From Caryophanales bacterium UBA7029 (GTDB lineage Bacteria; Bacillota_I; Bacilli_A; RFN20; CAG-826), in contig DLBE01000017.1 in NCBI GenBank assembly GCA_002494205.1, positions 1-30,793 of the forward strand: 30,793 nucleotides of DNA, read 5' to 3'. Position 1 is the first letter of the stretch; the number at the start of each line of letters is the position of its first letter. The translations under genes were made by a program, and so were the position numbers. This document shows, in pieces, positions 16,055 through 24,994 of this stretch. The notes under the pieces are model-generated. The model was not told where the DNA came from. It ran no database searches and saw nothing but the letters and a program-made list of their open reading frames with translations.

Positions 16055-16127
16055 AAAAATGCCCTCCTTTAGCAATTATGCTTAAAAATAAAGAATCACT
16101 CCTTCCTTATCCTACTATTCTACTCAT

Positions 16128-16155
16128 ATTATATCAAAATATAGATAAAATACAA
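16128..16155 (-). promoter_or_regulatory. Promoter of the frameshifted gene
   Basis: The minus strand reads TTGTAT (16150-16155), 16 bases, TATAAT (16128-16133), with an extended TG before the -10 box. An intact promoter and ribosome site argue the gene is still expressed. The untranslated leader is about 65-70 bases and contains the small hairpin AGCA-TAAT-TGCT. Confidence 0.65.
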
Positions 16156-16179
16156 GAAAATCCCTACAATGTAGGGATT
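16154..16179 (-). terminator. Terminator of the YhaM gene
   Basis: An almost perfect palindrome AATCCCTACA/TGTAGGGATT is followed on the minus strand by TTTTC. It lies just after the yhaM stop and touches the -35 box of the next gene. Confidence 0.75.
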
Positions 16180-16196
16180 ATTTCTATATTCTTATT

Positions 16197-17135
16197 TTAT
16201 CTCTTTTTAGGTTTATAGAATGAAGTATCATCCATCATCCATAATCTTTGGGTAAATTCCCCTTCTTTAACTTGGTCTAATGCTTTATCTAGTATCATTT
16301 GTCTAGAATCAAGCATATCAATTTCACTTAATAGTAATGCTTCACGTGTCGCAGGCATAACAGGAGAACCAAATTCAAGTGTACCGTGATGGGCTAAAAT
16401 CATATGTTCTAATAATAATGGAACTTCTGATTTAATATCTAATTCATCTACGATACGTTTAAATTCAGCATATCCAATAGCGACGTGTCCGCATAATTTA
16501 CCTTCAGCAGTTTGAACTGGAGCTATTGGATTTTCATATTCAATAGTTTTACCTATGTCGTGGAGTAAAGCTCCAGCGACAAGAATATCTCTATCTACCT
16601 GAGTATAAATCTTACTTATTGCATCAGCGACATCCGCCATAAAAAGGGAATGGTGTAAAATTCCTGATCCAAATTCATGGTGAACTTTAACTGCCCCAGG
16701 ATAAGTTACATATCTTTCATAGAAATGAGATATAACTGCTTTAGTAACTTTCTCAACATCTTTATCTTTAAAAGAATTTAGATATTTGTCTAATCTAGCT
16801 TTAAGTTCCTCTAAAGGAATTGGAGAAACTCTAGCGAAGTTAGACATTACTACTTCTTCAGGTCTTTCTACTTTGGAAACACCAACAATTTTAAGTTGAG
16901 GTTGATTCTTATATAAATTAACAAGTGCGTCTACAATTACTACGCTACCAGGAGCTAAAATTCTAAGATCATCATCGCTAGCATCCCACTTTTTAGCCTC
17001 AATAGTGCCACTTTTATCTTGGAATGTAACATTTAAATAAGATAAACCTTTATCTGTTGTTCCTTTATTAGAACTTACAACAAGTAATTGACCAATAATA
17101 TGGTCTCCATCAATAAAATCTTTAATCCACTTCAT
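16197..17135 (-). CDS. yhaM: 3'-5' exoribonuclease YhaM
   Basis: YhaM is a Firmicutes 3'-5' exoribonuclease that trims RNA ends. An N-terminal OB-fold (about residues 10-90, starting GDHIIGQLLVVSS) is followed by an HD phosphohydrolase domain: HHSLFMADVADAI (His161-His162), LLHDIGK (His192-Asp193), H217, and HH at 249-250. The length of 312 residues is typical. The ribosome site TTGGAG is seven bases upstream. It lies 14 bases after a membrane protein gene and may be cotranscribed with it. Confidence 0.94.
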   Translation of the reverse strand: MKWIKDFIDGDHIIGQLLVVSSNKGTTDKGLSYLNVTFQDKSGTIEAKKWDASDDDLRILAPGSVVIVDALVNLYKNQPQLKIVGVSKVERPEEVVMSNFARVSPIPLEELKARLDKYLNSFKDKDVEKVTKAVISHFYERYVTYPGAVKVHHEFGSGILHHSLFMADVADAISKIYTQVDRDILVAGALLHDIGKTIEYENPIAPVQTAEGKLCGHVAIGYAEFKRIVDELDIKSEVPLLLEHMILAHHGTLEFGSPVMPATREALLLSEIDMLDSRQMILDKALDQVKEGEFTQRLWMMDDTSFYKPKKR

Positions 17136-17149
17136 TAATATTCTCCAAT

Positions 17150-17740
17150 TTATTCTTGTGGTTGTTTTTCTTCTTTAGGTGCACCAGCACCCTTCAACTC
17201 ACCCATGGCTTCAAATGCCATAATTGCATATGCAACATAAAGAACAACTTGAAGGATAACAATTTCACCTAATGCGACTAAAACTCCACCTGGGATTAAA
17301 ACATTAAGTAATAAAGCTAAAACAAAGATGGCACCGCATAATTGGGCAAGTCTACTAATGAATTTGCTATTAGCAAACTCTGAAAGAATAAGAAATAAGG
17401 CAAATCCAAATGAAGATGCAGCGGTTAAAATAAAGATGATCCAACCATTAACTGGAAGAGCGCCTCCAACCATATAAATAATAAATTCTGCAGTAATAAA
17501 CCAAGCAAAACCACTTAATCCTCCTAAAAGGTAGATTCTTTTTGTTCTTTTGTTCATCTTATCTCCTAAAACAATCTTAAGAATACCAATTGTTAAGAAA
17601 TAAGCTGCAATTACTGTTGCAATAATTCCTAATGCAAGTATTCCTCCTTCTCCATAGAGATAGCCTGAATAAGAAAAGAATACTATTGCGCCAAAGATAA
17701 TTTCTAAAAATGGTTTTAATAATTCACGTATTTTCTTCAT
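17150..17740 (-). CDS. Six-helix membrane protein of unknown function
   Basis: The 196-residue protein is strongly hydrophobic with about six membrane segments (roughly residues 12-32, 36-58, 70-92, 98-117, 133-152 and 155-174). A charged, proline-containing tail follows (GAGAPKEEKQPQE). The layout recalls DUF308-type small membrane proteins, but I see no diagnostic motif. AAAGGAGATA precedes ATG. It lies between the DUF2442 gene and yhaM on the same strand. Confidence 0.75.
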   Translation of the reverse strand: MKKIRELLKPFLEIIFGAIVFFSYSGYLYGEGGILALGIIATVIAAYFLTIGILKIVLGDKMNKRTKRIYLLGGLSGFAWFITAEFIIYMVGGALPVNGWIIFILTAASSFGFALFLILSEFANSKFISRLAQLCGAIFVLALLLNVLIPGGVLVALGEIVILQVVLYVAYAIMAFEAMGELKGAGAPKEEKQPQE

Positions 17741-17790
17741 AAATTAATATCTCCTTTTAGTTATATTCTAATATTTACTATGTAATATTA

Positions 17791-18264
17791 CTAATCTTTC
17801 TTATCTTTAAGCGTAATAACCATGGTTTTACCTAAAGCATTAAGAATCTTCTCAATCTTTTTTAAAGTAGGGTTTCCTAAACCTTTTTCAATTCTTGATA
17901 TATCACCCTGGTTAATTCCCGTTGCTTTTGAAAGTGTTTCTTGTGTAAACTTTGAATCTTGTCTAGCCCCTCCCAAAACAACACCAATGTTTTTCGCTAA
18001 AGGAATGTCAAATTCACCAACAAGAACTCCGCATTCGTAAATAGATGAAGCACTAAAATCGATTTCATTATTCCAAATAATTCCATAACCACCGATGTCT
18101 AATCTACCGGATGTAAATAACTTCCTATTGGTTCTAAGTTCTTTTAGCTTAGGATATTTCTTAAACATTTTAGACATATCATATTGATATATTTTTCCAT
18201 CATCAAAAGTACACTCAACGAGTACATCTTCAAGAAATCTTACTTTAGTTGCAATGTGAAGCAT
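17791..18264 (-). CDS. DUF2442-helix-turn-helix fusion protein
   Basis: Residues 1-85 match the DUF2442 pattern (DVLVECTFDDGKIYQYDMS, then GRLDIGGYGIIWNNEIDFSASSIYE). Residues about 100-150 form an XRE-type helix-turn-helix (FTQETLSKATGINQGDISRIEKGLGNPTLKKIEKILNAL). The gene starts four bases after the DUF4160 stop, so the two are coupled. DUF4160-DUF2442 pairs are widespread and have been proposed to be toxin-antitoxin-like; the fused DNA-binding domain suggests this protein represses the pair. A matching inverted repeat lies in the promoter. Confidence 0.88.
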   Translation of the reverse strand: MLHIATKVRFLEDVLVECTFDDGKIYQYDMSKMFKKYPKLKELRTNRKLFTSGRLDIGGYGIIWNNEIDFSASSIYECGVLVGEFDIPLAKNIGVVLGGARQDSKFTQETLSKATGINQGDISRIEKGLGNPTLKKIEKILNALGKTMVITLKDKKD

Positions 18265-18268
18265 ATTA

Positions 18269-18523
18269 TTAATCTAATCCTTTCAATTGTTGATAATTCC
18301 CAGTTTCCCACATTTCGAGCAATTCTTTTTCATATTGCTCAAGAAATTCTTTTACCAAACGAGTGGCTCTTATTGGAAACTCTCCTTCATATAATTCTTT
18401 ATCTTTAATTTTAAATGATGCTGCATGTCCGCCGTAGAAAGCATGAATGTGAGGTGGGTTATGTTCTTTACCTTGTGGATACATGATAATTGTAATTCCA
18501 TAAAATACTGATATTGTTGGCAT
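18269..18523 (-). CDS. DUF4160 domain protein
   Basis: I place the start at ATG 18523 (MPTISVFYGI, 84 residues) because AAAGGAGG lies five bases upstream; a longer reading frame to 18580 would run through the promoter. The core PTISVFYGITIIMY and HNPPHIHAFYGGHAASF, then the G-x-F-P-x-R-A segment, is the DUF4160 signature. The function is unknown; the histidine-rich HxPPHIHA stretch is conserved in the family. It is the first gene of a pair with DUF2442-HTH. Confidence 0.9.
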   Translation of the reverse strand: MPTISVFYGITIIMYPQGKEHNPPHIHAFYGGHAASFKIKDKELYEGEFPIRATRLVKEFLEQYEKELLEMWETGNYQQLKGLD

Positions 18524-18536
18524 ATAGCCTCCTTTC

Positions 18537-18565
18537 ATTATATGGTATATACACCATAATTTCAA
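18537..18565 (-). promoter_or_regulatory. Promoter with operator dyad for the DUF4160/DUF2442 pair
   Basis: TTGAAA (18560-18565), exactly 17 bases, TATAAT (18537-18542). The spacer holds the inverted repeat TATGGT/ACCATA (18541-18558), overlapping the -10 box by two bases. A protein bound here would block RNA polymerase, which fits repression by the HTH domain. The mRNA would begin about at the ribosome site. Confidence 0.75.
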
Positions 18566-18862
18566 ATTTAAATCTCTCATTGCAAGTAATAAGATTTCTA
18601 TATAAAAGAGAAAATCCCCTTCTATATATCAGTCAGAGGCTAAAATGCATTTGTATGGGCTAAATTTTTAATAAAGATTTTTTACTTAGTAAGTTCTACT
18701 TTATACCTTTTATGGTTTTCATAACTAAACATCTAATGATTGAATAAAAAATCAACTAGGTAATAATCCTAACTGGTTAATTAATATAATCGTTTTTCTG
18801 TATCCATTTATTGGTAAGAAAAACCGCAAATTGCACATTTTTGGATTGTAACGTTATTTAGA
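18566..18862. other. AT-rich gap with no recognisable gene
   Basis: About 300 bases separate the DUF4160 promoter from the end of the ATPase gene. I see no credible reading frame, strong hairpin or terminator; the ATPase transcript may end here without a clear Rho-independent signal. Confidence 0.5.
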
Positions 18863-20239
18863 TTACGAAAAAAACAGGTTTTGTAATGTTAAATAATCAA
18901 TTCCAACAATTTGTTCTTCAAAACCACTTGAGCAAACAAAGCCTATTTTATCTACTTCCAAACCTTGAATTTCGGAAATCTGTTTTATTTCATTTCTTTG
19001 AATGCTTAATTTTAAAGGTTTCGAATAATACTTCACCTCATAAATTGAGTATTTATTATTTTTCTTTTTAATAACGCAATCAAACTCATAATTAGGACCA
19101 AAATAGGTTCCTATATCAATAATTTCTGAATACATTCCTTTTGAAATAGCGATAGTAAAATATTCTTTTACAATATTTTCGAAACGTAATGAAATGAACT
19201 GAGTTAAAGAAGGTTCAATATATAAATCATAAAAACGTGAAGGAGTTAATAATCTTATTCGGTTATCTTCTCTAAAGATATATGCATAATAGAATTTAAG
19301 TAAATTATCTTTAATTTGATAATATTTTTTTCTTTTATCTAACTCCTTACCAATCGGATATTTAGATTCAATAATATCAAGATCGAGTAGTTTACTAAGT
19401 CTTTTATCTAAAAGTCCAGATGTAGTGATGTGAGCCTGTTCTTCTATCTCGTTATACTTTTTTGACCCATTTTTTATAACATTCAAAATGTCATGAAGAT
19501 CACTATCTATTTCAAGTTCGTTGAGAACATTATTTCTTATATGCATTCTAAGTTGTCCATTTTCCTCTAAAATTAGTTCACAGATGTTTTCTTTAAGTGA
19601 TTTCTTTAAATTAATTCTTTCTAAAACATATGGAGAACCACCAAAAACAGAATAGAAGGCCACTACATCTTTATATTCTAGAGGGGAAAGCATTCTTCCT
19701 GCGTCTAAATAATTAAACTGCGAAAGAGGTATTTCATAAAGAAATCTTCCATATAAAGGCGATTTATGCTCACTTAAGCTCTTCATTATATGAATTGATG
19801 ATCCTGATAATATTAAGTTTAAAGTAGTTAAGTGTTGATCAATAATTGTTTGAAATTCTGAATCAAGTTCTTCAGCTTTTTCATTGTTCCCTGGTTTCTT
19901 GCTTCCAAGATAATACTGTTTCATTAATGAATATTCATCAATAACTACTATGTAATTTGGATATGACTTATTTAATTCTTTAAAAACTTGCAAAAAACTA
20001 TTAAATTCAGCATCAACAAAGTTAATTTGTTCTTTAAGAAGTTCAACAAAAAGGTCAACATTCTTTTTCTCATCAGTTTTTTGGCATTCATAATAGATGT
20101 ATGGTTTGTCACTATTTTCAATTGCTTTTTGAATTAAAGTAGTTTTCCCTACTCTTCTAAGCCCATAGACTAACATCGCGCCTTTGCTATCAAAAAACTT
20201 TTCCATAATTCCCATTTCTTTTTCTCGTCCGATAAACAT
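18863..20239 (-). CDS. AAA ATPase of the ATPase_2/DUF234 type
   Basis: The N-terminus has FIGREKE, Walker A GLRRVGKT (residues 26-33) and Walker B YIVVIDEY (Asp101-Glu102), followed by LILSGSSIHIM, the sensor-like motif of the ATPase_2 (PF01637) group. A winged-helix-like region follows (YNEIEEQAHITTSGLLDKRLSKLLDL). The C-terminal DUF234 region has FDCVIKKKNNKYSIYEVKYY, which resembles a PD-(D/E)xK nuclease-like core (D, E-x-K). The role of these proteins is not established; they are common in archaea and anaerobic bacteria and often in variable regions. It is single, with a good GGAGG site. Length 458 is normal. Confidence 0.9.
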   Translation of the reverse strand: MFIGREKEMGIMEKFFDSKGAMLVYGLRRVGKTTLIQKAIENSDKPYIYYECQKTDEKKNVDLFVELLKEQINFVDAEFNSFLQVFKELNKSYPNYIVVIDEYSLMKQYYLGSKKPGNNEKAEELDSEFQTIIDQHLTTLNLILSGSSIHIMKSLSEHKSPLYGRFLYEIPLSQFNYLDAGRMLSPLEYKDVVAFYSVFGGSPYVLERINLKKSLKENICELILEENGQLRMHIRNNVLNELEIDSDLHDILNVIKNGSKKYNEIEEQAHITTSGLLDKRLSKLLDLDIIESKYPIGKELDKRKKYYQIKDNLLKFYYAYIFREDNRIRLLTPSRFYDLYIEPSLTQFISLRFENIVKEYFTIAISKGMYSEIIDIGTYFGPNYEFDCVIKKKNNKYSIYEVKYYSKPLKLSIQRNEIKQISEIQGLEVDKIGFVCSSGFEEQIVGIDYLTLQNLFFS

Positions 20240-20260
20240 AAATTATCCTCCAAATATTTA

Positions 20261-20290
20261 CTGAACATATCTTCACTGAACATATCTTCA
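20261..20290. repeat. 15-bp perfect tandem duplication in the ATPase leader
   Basis: CTGAACATATCTTCA occurs twice with no gap, between a likely -10 region (TATATT, minus strand) and the ribosome site of the ATPase gene. Confidence 0.9.
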
Positions 20291-20374
20291 CTAATATAAT
20301 ACTAAGGTATATTCTTATACGCAACACATTTTAATCTTTTTAAGATATTAATTTAACAAACATAAATGTATATA

Positions 20375-20409
20375 GAAAAGGCTAAGACAATTAGTCATTT
20401 GTCCTAGCC
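20375..20409 (-). terminator. Terminator of the 1405-residue surface protein gene
   Basis: An 11-bp stem GGCTAGGACAA/TTGTCTTAGCC (one G-U pair) with an eight-base loop is followed by TTTTC on the minus strand. The loop contains TGACTAA, as does the terminator of the related gene at 28.4 kb. Confidence 0.85.
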
Positions 20410-20446
20410 CATCTATAAACCTATATAAATAGATTAAATAAGATTA

Positions 20447-23400
20447 TTAGATATTCTCTTTACGCTTACGTAAGAAGAAATATCCTCCAATTGCGGTCAT
20501 TGAAACCACTGAAATGATAACGATGATTGCAACTGTATTAGTGTTTTCACCACCAACAACATTTAATAAACCAATTCTTGTGTTCTCAACAAGATTCATG
20601 TTGCTATCAAGGTGTTCTCCGTGAGCAGCAGCCCAGGCTTGTAATCTCGCATATGGCTCACCTGTTAAAGCGGCCTTTTCATATGCACCCATAGCTGCCC
20701 AAACTGGTTTTAAGATTGGGTAGTAAGTATTACATTGACCACTGACATTTTCATCCATGTGAAGATAACGCTCTGTAAATGCACCGGCAACAGCTTCTTC
20801 ATCATATGGGGTTACCGCAAAGAGATACGGGGCAGTTTGAGCACCGCTTTGATAACAAGCAAAAATCGAAGATGATCCGTTCCATCTTAGAACAGGTTTT
20901 GATGTATTCGTTTTACTCGTAATAGTTGCTGCTCCATCTGAAATGCTAATTGTAAAATAAATGCAATTTCCAGCAATATCGCTAATAGTATCTGTTCGAC
21001 CAAGTGAATTACTATTTGATGTACCTGTATCACTTAAATAGTATAATTTTCCATTATCAACAAATGAGAAAGTATAGTAAATAACACTATCAATTTTTAC
21101 TCTACCTATGGTATATTTTTGAGCATCTTCAGTATCATTAATGCTTAATCCTTTGTTTTCAACATAAACACCATTAGCTGAACCCATATTATTTCCGCCT
21201 GCGTGTTTAGTACCAACTTTTGTAGCGGTAGCACTTGAAGCAAAGTAAATCTCTTGGCCATCCCACAAATCTGTGACATTAGAAACTAATGAAGCATACG
21301 GTTTCTCGTTAACAGTTATTGAATATGATTGAGATACACTACTACCATAAGCTGTGACATAGACGGTGACAGAAGTATGGCTTGTTGTTAAAGTAGTTCC
21401 AATAGCAGGACTAAATGTAAGCAAGCCTAGATTGTCATTTGCTTCACTATAAACAGTTGTGGATTCGTCAGAGAATGTAGCAGTTAGAACAAGAGGGCCA
21501 ACTGAAAAATTATTGTCTTCAGTAAACGTTGTTGTTCCTTGAGTTGTAATCACTAAACTCTCAATTGTCTTTGAATTAATAACATCAAAATGAATGTCAA
21601 TATAGGTTGTTTGACTTCCATATGTTCCAGTAAATCTAATTACTACGCTACCATCTGTTGCACTTGCAGTAATAGTTACCACAGCAACATTATTAGCATC
21701 AATTGAATTATATCCTGTAACAGAAGTTACGCTTGATGAACCTGATCTTATTTCATAAGTTACAGTTGGTGTACTAGCGTAATTAGTAAATGTTAAATCG
21801 ATCGTTTGAGATGTCGATTCGGTAATTTCAAAATTATTTGCATCACTTGTAATTACTGGATCTTTATATGCATATTCGACAGCTATGCTGGCAACATAAG
21901 CTCTCTTATTTGTACTATCAGTTGAAACAGTAACAGAAGTATATTGACCAGCAGACGGAATTGTGTATTCATACTCGGTCCAAGTGTCGTACACACTAAA
22001 TGATTGAGTAACTGCAGTACCATCAGTTGGCGTAACGGAAACTATTGAACTTTCCGAAGAACTCCAAGCTTTCATTGTTAAAATAACTTTTGTTATGTAA
22101 GCTCCAGAATCTGGAAGAGTATACGTAAATGCGCCACTTGCATTACCAGAACCCATACGAACTGCATAGACAGTACTGTTATTTGAACCATACAAGGTTG
22201 TTTCGCCACTAAAACAGGCTGGACTAATATTATATGTTGCATCTAAGTCAGAACAATTTGTAGTTCCACTTGCAGCACTTGTGGTTCCAAAAAGATAAGT
22301 GTGCAACAATGAAACTGTGATTGTACATGTTGCAGTTTTACCATCACTAGCAGTTGCAGTTATTGTTGTTGTGCCAAGTCCAGCACCTGTTACAGTAATT
22401 GGGCTTCCTGAAGCAGAACTATTTGCAGAAAGTGTAGCAACAGAAGCACTTCCAGTTGACCATGATACAGTTGTGCTGGCAGAACCTGTAGCAACAACAG
22501 TTGCAGTAATGGTAGTTGTGCCATTTACTGATAATGAAGCAGTTGCTTTATCTAACGTAATTGATGTTACTTCAGACAATGAAACAGAAACGGCCAAAGA
22601 TGCTTTTTCTGTATCTCCATCCTTAAATTTAACTGTTGTTTCACCTTCTCCAACAAAATTGATTTGAACAGTACCACTACTTCCACTTGTTGAAGGGGCG
22701 TCGACTGTTACAACATCAGTGTCACTAGAAGTAATACTTAAAGATCCTTCTAAATTACCATAAGTAAATGAAATAAATTCATTTTGACCTGTATAACCAC
22801 TTGTTTCGGTTTTGCTTAGAGTAATATAAGATGTATTGCTAGTTACAGATACGGTTTTTGAAGCAATGGTATAACCTTGTTTAGTTGCACTAACAACAAC
22901 AGTACCAGCAGAGCTAGATGTAAATTCACCTGTTTGTGCATTTGATGAAGAAATACTTGCTCCAGCAGATGCAGCAAAGCTAAATTCCATTCCAGTAACC
23001 GTTGCTCCACCAACATCCTCAGTAACAGATGTCGGGCTCCAAGAAGTACCTGCAACAACACTATCTGCACCATTAATTGTTGCAGCTGTTGTCGGTTCTT
23101 CATATGGAACTAGAGCAATCTTGGAAGTACCGTTTGTATTAGCGTTTGTGTAACATCTCCAAGATGTATTCGCAGTATATTGAGTTAAATACCTGTTATT
23201 TGCTACCAAATAAATCCCTGTATAAGAAACACCGTCAACTGTGACATTATCGTTCGTTAAAGAAGCAGCAAAATCATCACTTGTTGCACTTGAGGTGCTC
23301 GTACGAACACCATTGTTTGTAGCAGCATGTTTTAAAGATGTTCCTAGGGAATTAGTTATAGTCCAATGATCATCAACACCAGTTGTAGTAAATGTCCAGC

Positions 23401-24664
23401 AATAATCTTCATCACTCTTCATAGAAGAAGTATATGATGCACATTGTGTAGGTTCCGATGTAATTTCTGCTGCTGACGGCAATATCACACCGCTTTCTGC
23501 AACAATTACATATTTTGCACCGCTAACAATTCCACCAGTATAAGATTTCTCATTAATTGTTACACTTTGGGCACTACTTGTATCTGACTGCCCACCAAAT
23601 GAGGCAGTGCAAGTAACACTCTTTGTATCTGTAGAAGCAGTTGTTGTAGGACTGTAACTCCATGTTACACTGCTTGTTACATCTTTTGGTGTGGTTGGTG
23701 CTGATGCATAGTATGCGTTTACAGTAAAACCTGATGGATCCCAAGCATCACCTTGACTATATGTAGTTTTGGTCATTGAACCACTAATTTCAATAGAATT
23801 TACGCTATCGGCCGAAACCGTTAATGTAACGTAAGCCCATGCATATGTTGATCCTCCAGACGTGGTTGGATATTTCGCTTTCCACGCCAATCTTGTATCA
23901 GCTGTAGTTGGGTTACCACTTGAGAAGTCGGCATCACGAGCAACAAAATTATCACCGCTCATATAACCGATTCCTTTATATTCGTAATCGGATGATGTTA
24001 CAGCGCCAGCAGTACCATTTTTAGAACCACTTACAGTAAAACTAGAAACAGATAGCGTTTGTGAATCATAACCAGACCAAGTGCTTGGTGAAACACTCAA
24101 CGAACCAACATAATCATTACTAGCTTCGGTATATTCATAGCTAAACTGGATTGTTGAAATTTGCAACTGTGTATTTGTTGTATTTCCATTCTGAATAGTT
24201 AAACTACTATTTGCCGAAATATTCGTAACTGTATATACCTTATTACTTGCTGATACCGAAGTGCTTGCGCCACCGTTAACTGAATATTTCAAAGTCGGAG
24301 ATGTGGCAGAAGTTAACACAAAACCCGTAATAGTGACGTTAGTGCAAGTGAAAGTGACGCTACCGCCACTGCCATTACTGGCATAATACAGTCTTAACTG
24401 TTGATTCTTTGAATTGTAAGCAGGAGCATTTCCAGAGCTGTTTTTTGCAGAGGAAAAGCTTGCGGTATGACCTGTGGCAAATGTAACTGTTCCACTGGTT
24501 GCTGAAAATGTTTCGTCAGTCCCGTTTGCACCCCAGCCAATTGTGTGCGTTCCAGAAGCAGCTTCAACAGCACTGAAATGATTGCTTGATATAGTAACAC
24601 CTACGCCGACAGCCATAGAAAGTCCTAAGAAAATCTTGGCTAGCTTTTGTAAAAATTTGTTCAT
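20447..24664 (-). CDS. Giant Ig-like surface protein with C-terminal membrane anchor
   Basis: The 1405-residue protein begins with a Sec signal (about residues 1-35, ending V-E-A-A). Serine/threonine-rich beta domains follow: an N-terminal beta-sandwich (36-180), Ig-like domains near 285-371, 530-695 and 1030-1118, and a clear Big_2 domain at 698-786 (SITLDKATASLSVNGTT). A possible jelly-roll lies at 790-933. Two related modules of about 150 residues (376-522 and 1125-1288) each end in a P-Y-E-E or P-Y-D-E-E motif. The C-terminus (1296-1405) is shared with the protein at 28.5 kb: a cysteine/tryptophan helical module, N-T-N-T, a membrane helix (1377-1398) and R-K-R-K. It is probably an adhesin or surface-coat protein; the ligand is unknown. 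Confidence 0.88.
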   Translation of the reverse strand: MNKFLQKLAKIFLGLSMAVGVGVTISSNHFSAVEAASGTHTIGWGANGTDETFSATSGTVTFATGHTASFSSAKNSSGNAPAYNSKNQQLRLYYASNGSGGSVTFTCTNVTITGFVLTSATSPTLKYSVNGGASTSVSASNKVYTVTNISANSSLTIQNGNTTNTQLQISTIQFSYEYTEASNDYVGSLSVSPSTWSGYDSQTLSVSSFTVSGSKNGTAGAVTSSDYEYKGIGYMSGDNFVARDADFSSGNPTTADTRLAWKAKYPTTSGGSTYAWAYVTLTVSADSVNSIEISGSMTKTTYSQGDAWDPSGFTVNAYYASAPTTPKDVTSSVTWSYSPTTTASTDTKSVTCTASFGGQSDTSSAQSVTINEKSYTGGIVSGAKYVIVAESGVILPSAAEITSEPTQCASYTSSMKSDEDYCWTFTTTGVDDHWTITNSLGTSLKHAATNNGVRTSTSSATSDDFAASLTNDNVTVDGVSYTGIYLVANNRYLTQYTANTSWRCYTNANTNGTSKIALVPYEEPTTAATINGADSVVAGTSWSPTSVTEDVGGATVTGMEFSFAASAGASISSSNAQTGEFTSSSAGTVVVSATKQGYTIASKTVSVTSNTSYITLSKTETSGYTGQNEFISFTYGNLEGSLSITSSDTDVVTVDAPSTSGSSGTVQINFVGEGETTVKFKDGDTEKASLAVSVSLSEVTSITLDKATASLSVNGTTTITATVVATGSASTTVSWSTGSASVATLSANSSASGSPITVTGAGLGTTTITATASDGKTATCTITVSLLHTYLFGTTSAASGTTNCSDLDATYNISPACFSGETTLYGSNNSTVYAVRMGSGNASGAFTYTLPDSGAYITKVILTMKAWSSSESSIVSVTPTDGTAVTQSFSVYDTWTEYEYTIPSAGQYTSVTVSTDSTNKRAYVASIAVEYAYKDPVITSDANNFEITESTSQTIDLTFTNYASTPTVTYEIRSGSSSVTSVTGYNSIDANNVAVVTITASATDGSVVIRFTGTYGSQTTYIDIHFDVINSKTIESLVITTQGTTTFTEDNNFSVGPLVLTATFSDESTTVYSEANDNLGLLTFSPAIGTTLTTSHTSVTVYVTAYGSSVSQSYSITVNEKPYASLVSNVTDLWDGQEIYFASSATATKVGTKHAGGNNMGSANGVYVENKGLSINDTEDAQKYTIGRVKIDSVIYYTFSFVDNGKLYYLSDTGTSNSNSLGRTDTISDIAGNCIYFTISISDGAATITSKTNTSKPVLRWNGSSSIFACYQSGAQTAPYLFAVTPYDEEAVAGAFTERYLHMDENVSGQCNTYYPILKPVWAAMGAYEKAALTGEPYARLQAWAAAHGEHLDSNMNLVENTRIGLLNVVGGENTNTVAIIVIISVVSMTAIGGYFFLRKRKENI

Positions 24665-24990
24665 AATACTTTTCTCCTTTCATTTCTTTCTCCGACATAA
24701 AGTCCGTCCTAAGATCAGGACTAGTCGTGAGATCTTACGAACAAATCTCGTATTTCGTATTTAACGTCGTACGAAACCTTTTGCCATATCGCTAATCCTT
24801 TAGAATGTGTCTATATACGCAAAAAGGAAGCAACATAGCTTCTTAAGAAAGGAATTTTTCTAAAGATAAATGTGCACTTTTTATCTTTCCAATGAAAACT
24901 TCTTTCTTAGTGATGAATGGGGCTTACTACTAGCTACCCTAAACGAGCGGTATTTATTTATAAAATAAGCACCCACCATCGCCACAATTT
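24665..24990 (-). promoter_or_regulatory. Long leader region with several hairpins upstream of the surface protein
   Basis: Besides the ribosome site AAAGGAG, the minus strand holds GTCCT/AGGAC (24706-24721), an eight-base TCGTACGA palindrome near 24768-24775, a weak GAAGC/GCTTC hairpin followed by CTTTTT (24821-24842), and a 9-bp hairpin AAAGATAAA/TTTATCTTT (24862-24888). A possible promoter (TTGTGG and a TTTATA/TATAAA box near 24955-24962) would give a leader of about 290 bases. I recognise no known riboswitch class. Confidence 0.4.
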
Positions 24991-24994
24991 TACA

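Noticed and set aside
16072..16110. Leader peptide (GTG start, about five codons) before the frameshifted gene
   Set aside because: The ribosome-site-to-start distance is too short and the peptide is not informative; too little to call.
18524..18580. Longer DUF4160 protein starting at 18580
   Set aside because: That extension would translate through the promoter and its dyad; ATG 18523 has a strong ribosome site and matches the family start.
22299..22667. 122-residue plus-strand reading frame inside the surface protein gene
   Set aside because: It is an antisense shadow of Ser/Thr/Val-rich repeats without a ribosome site.
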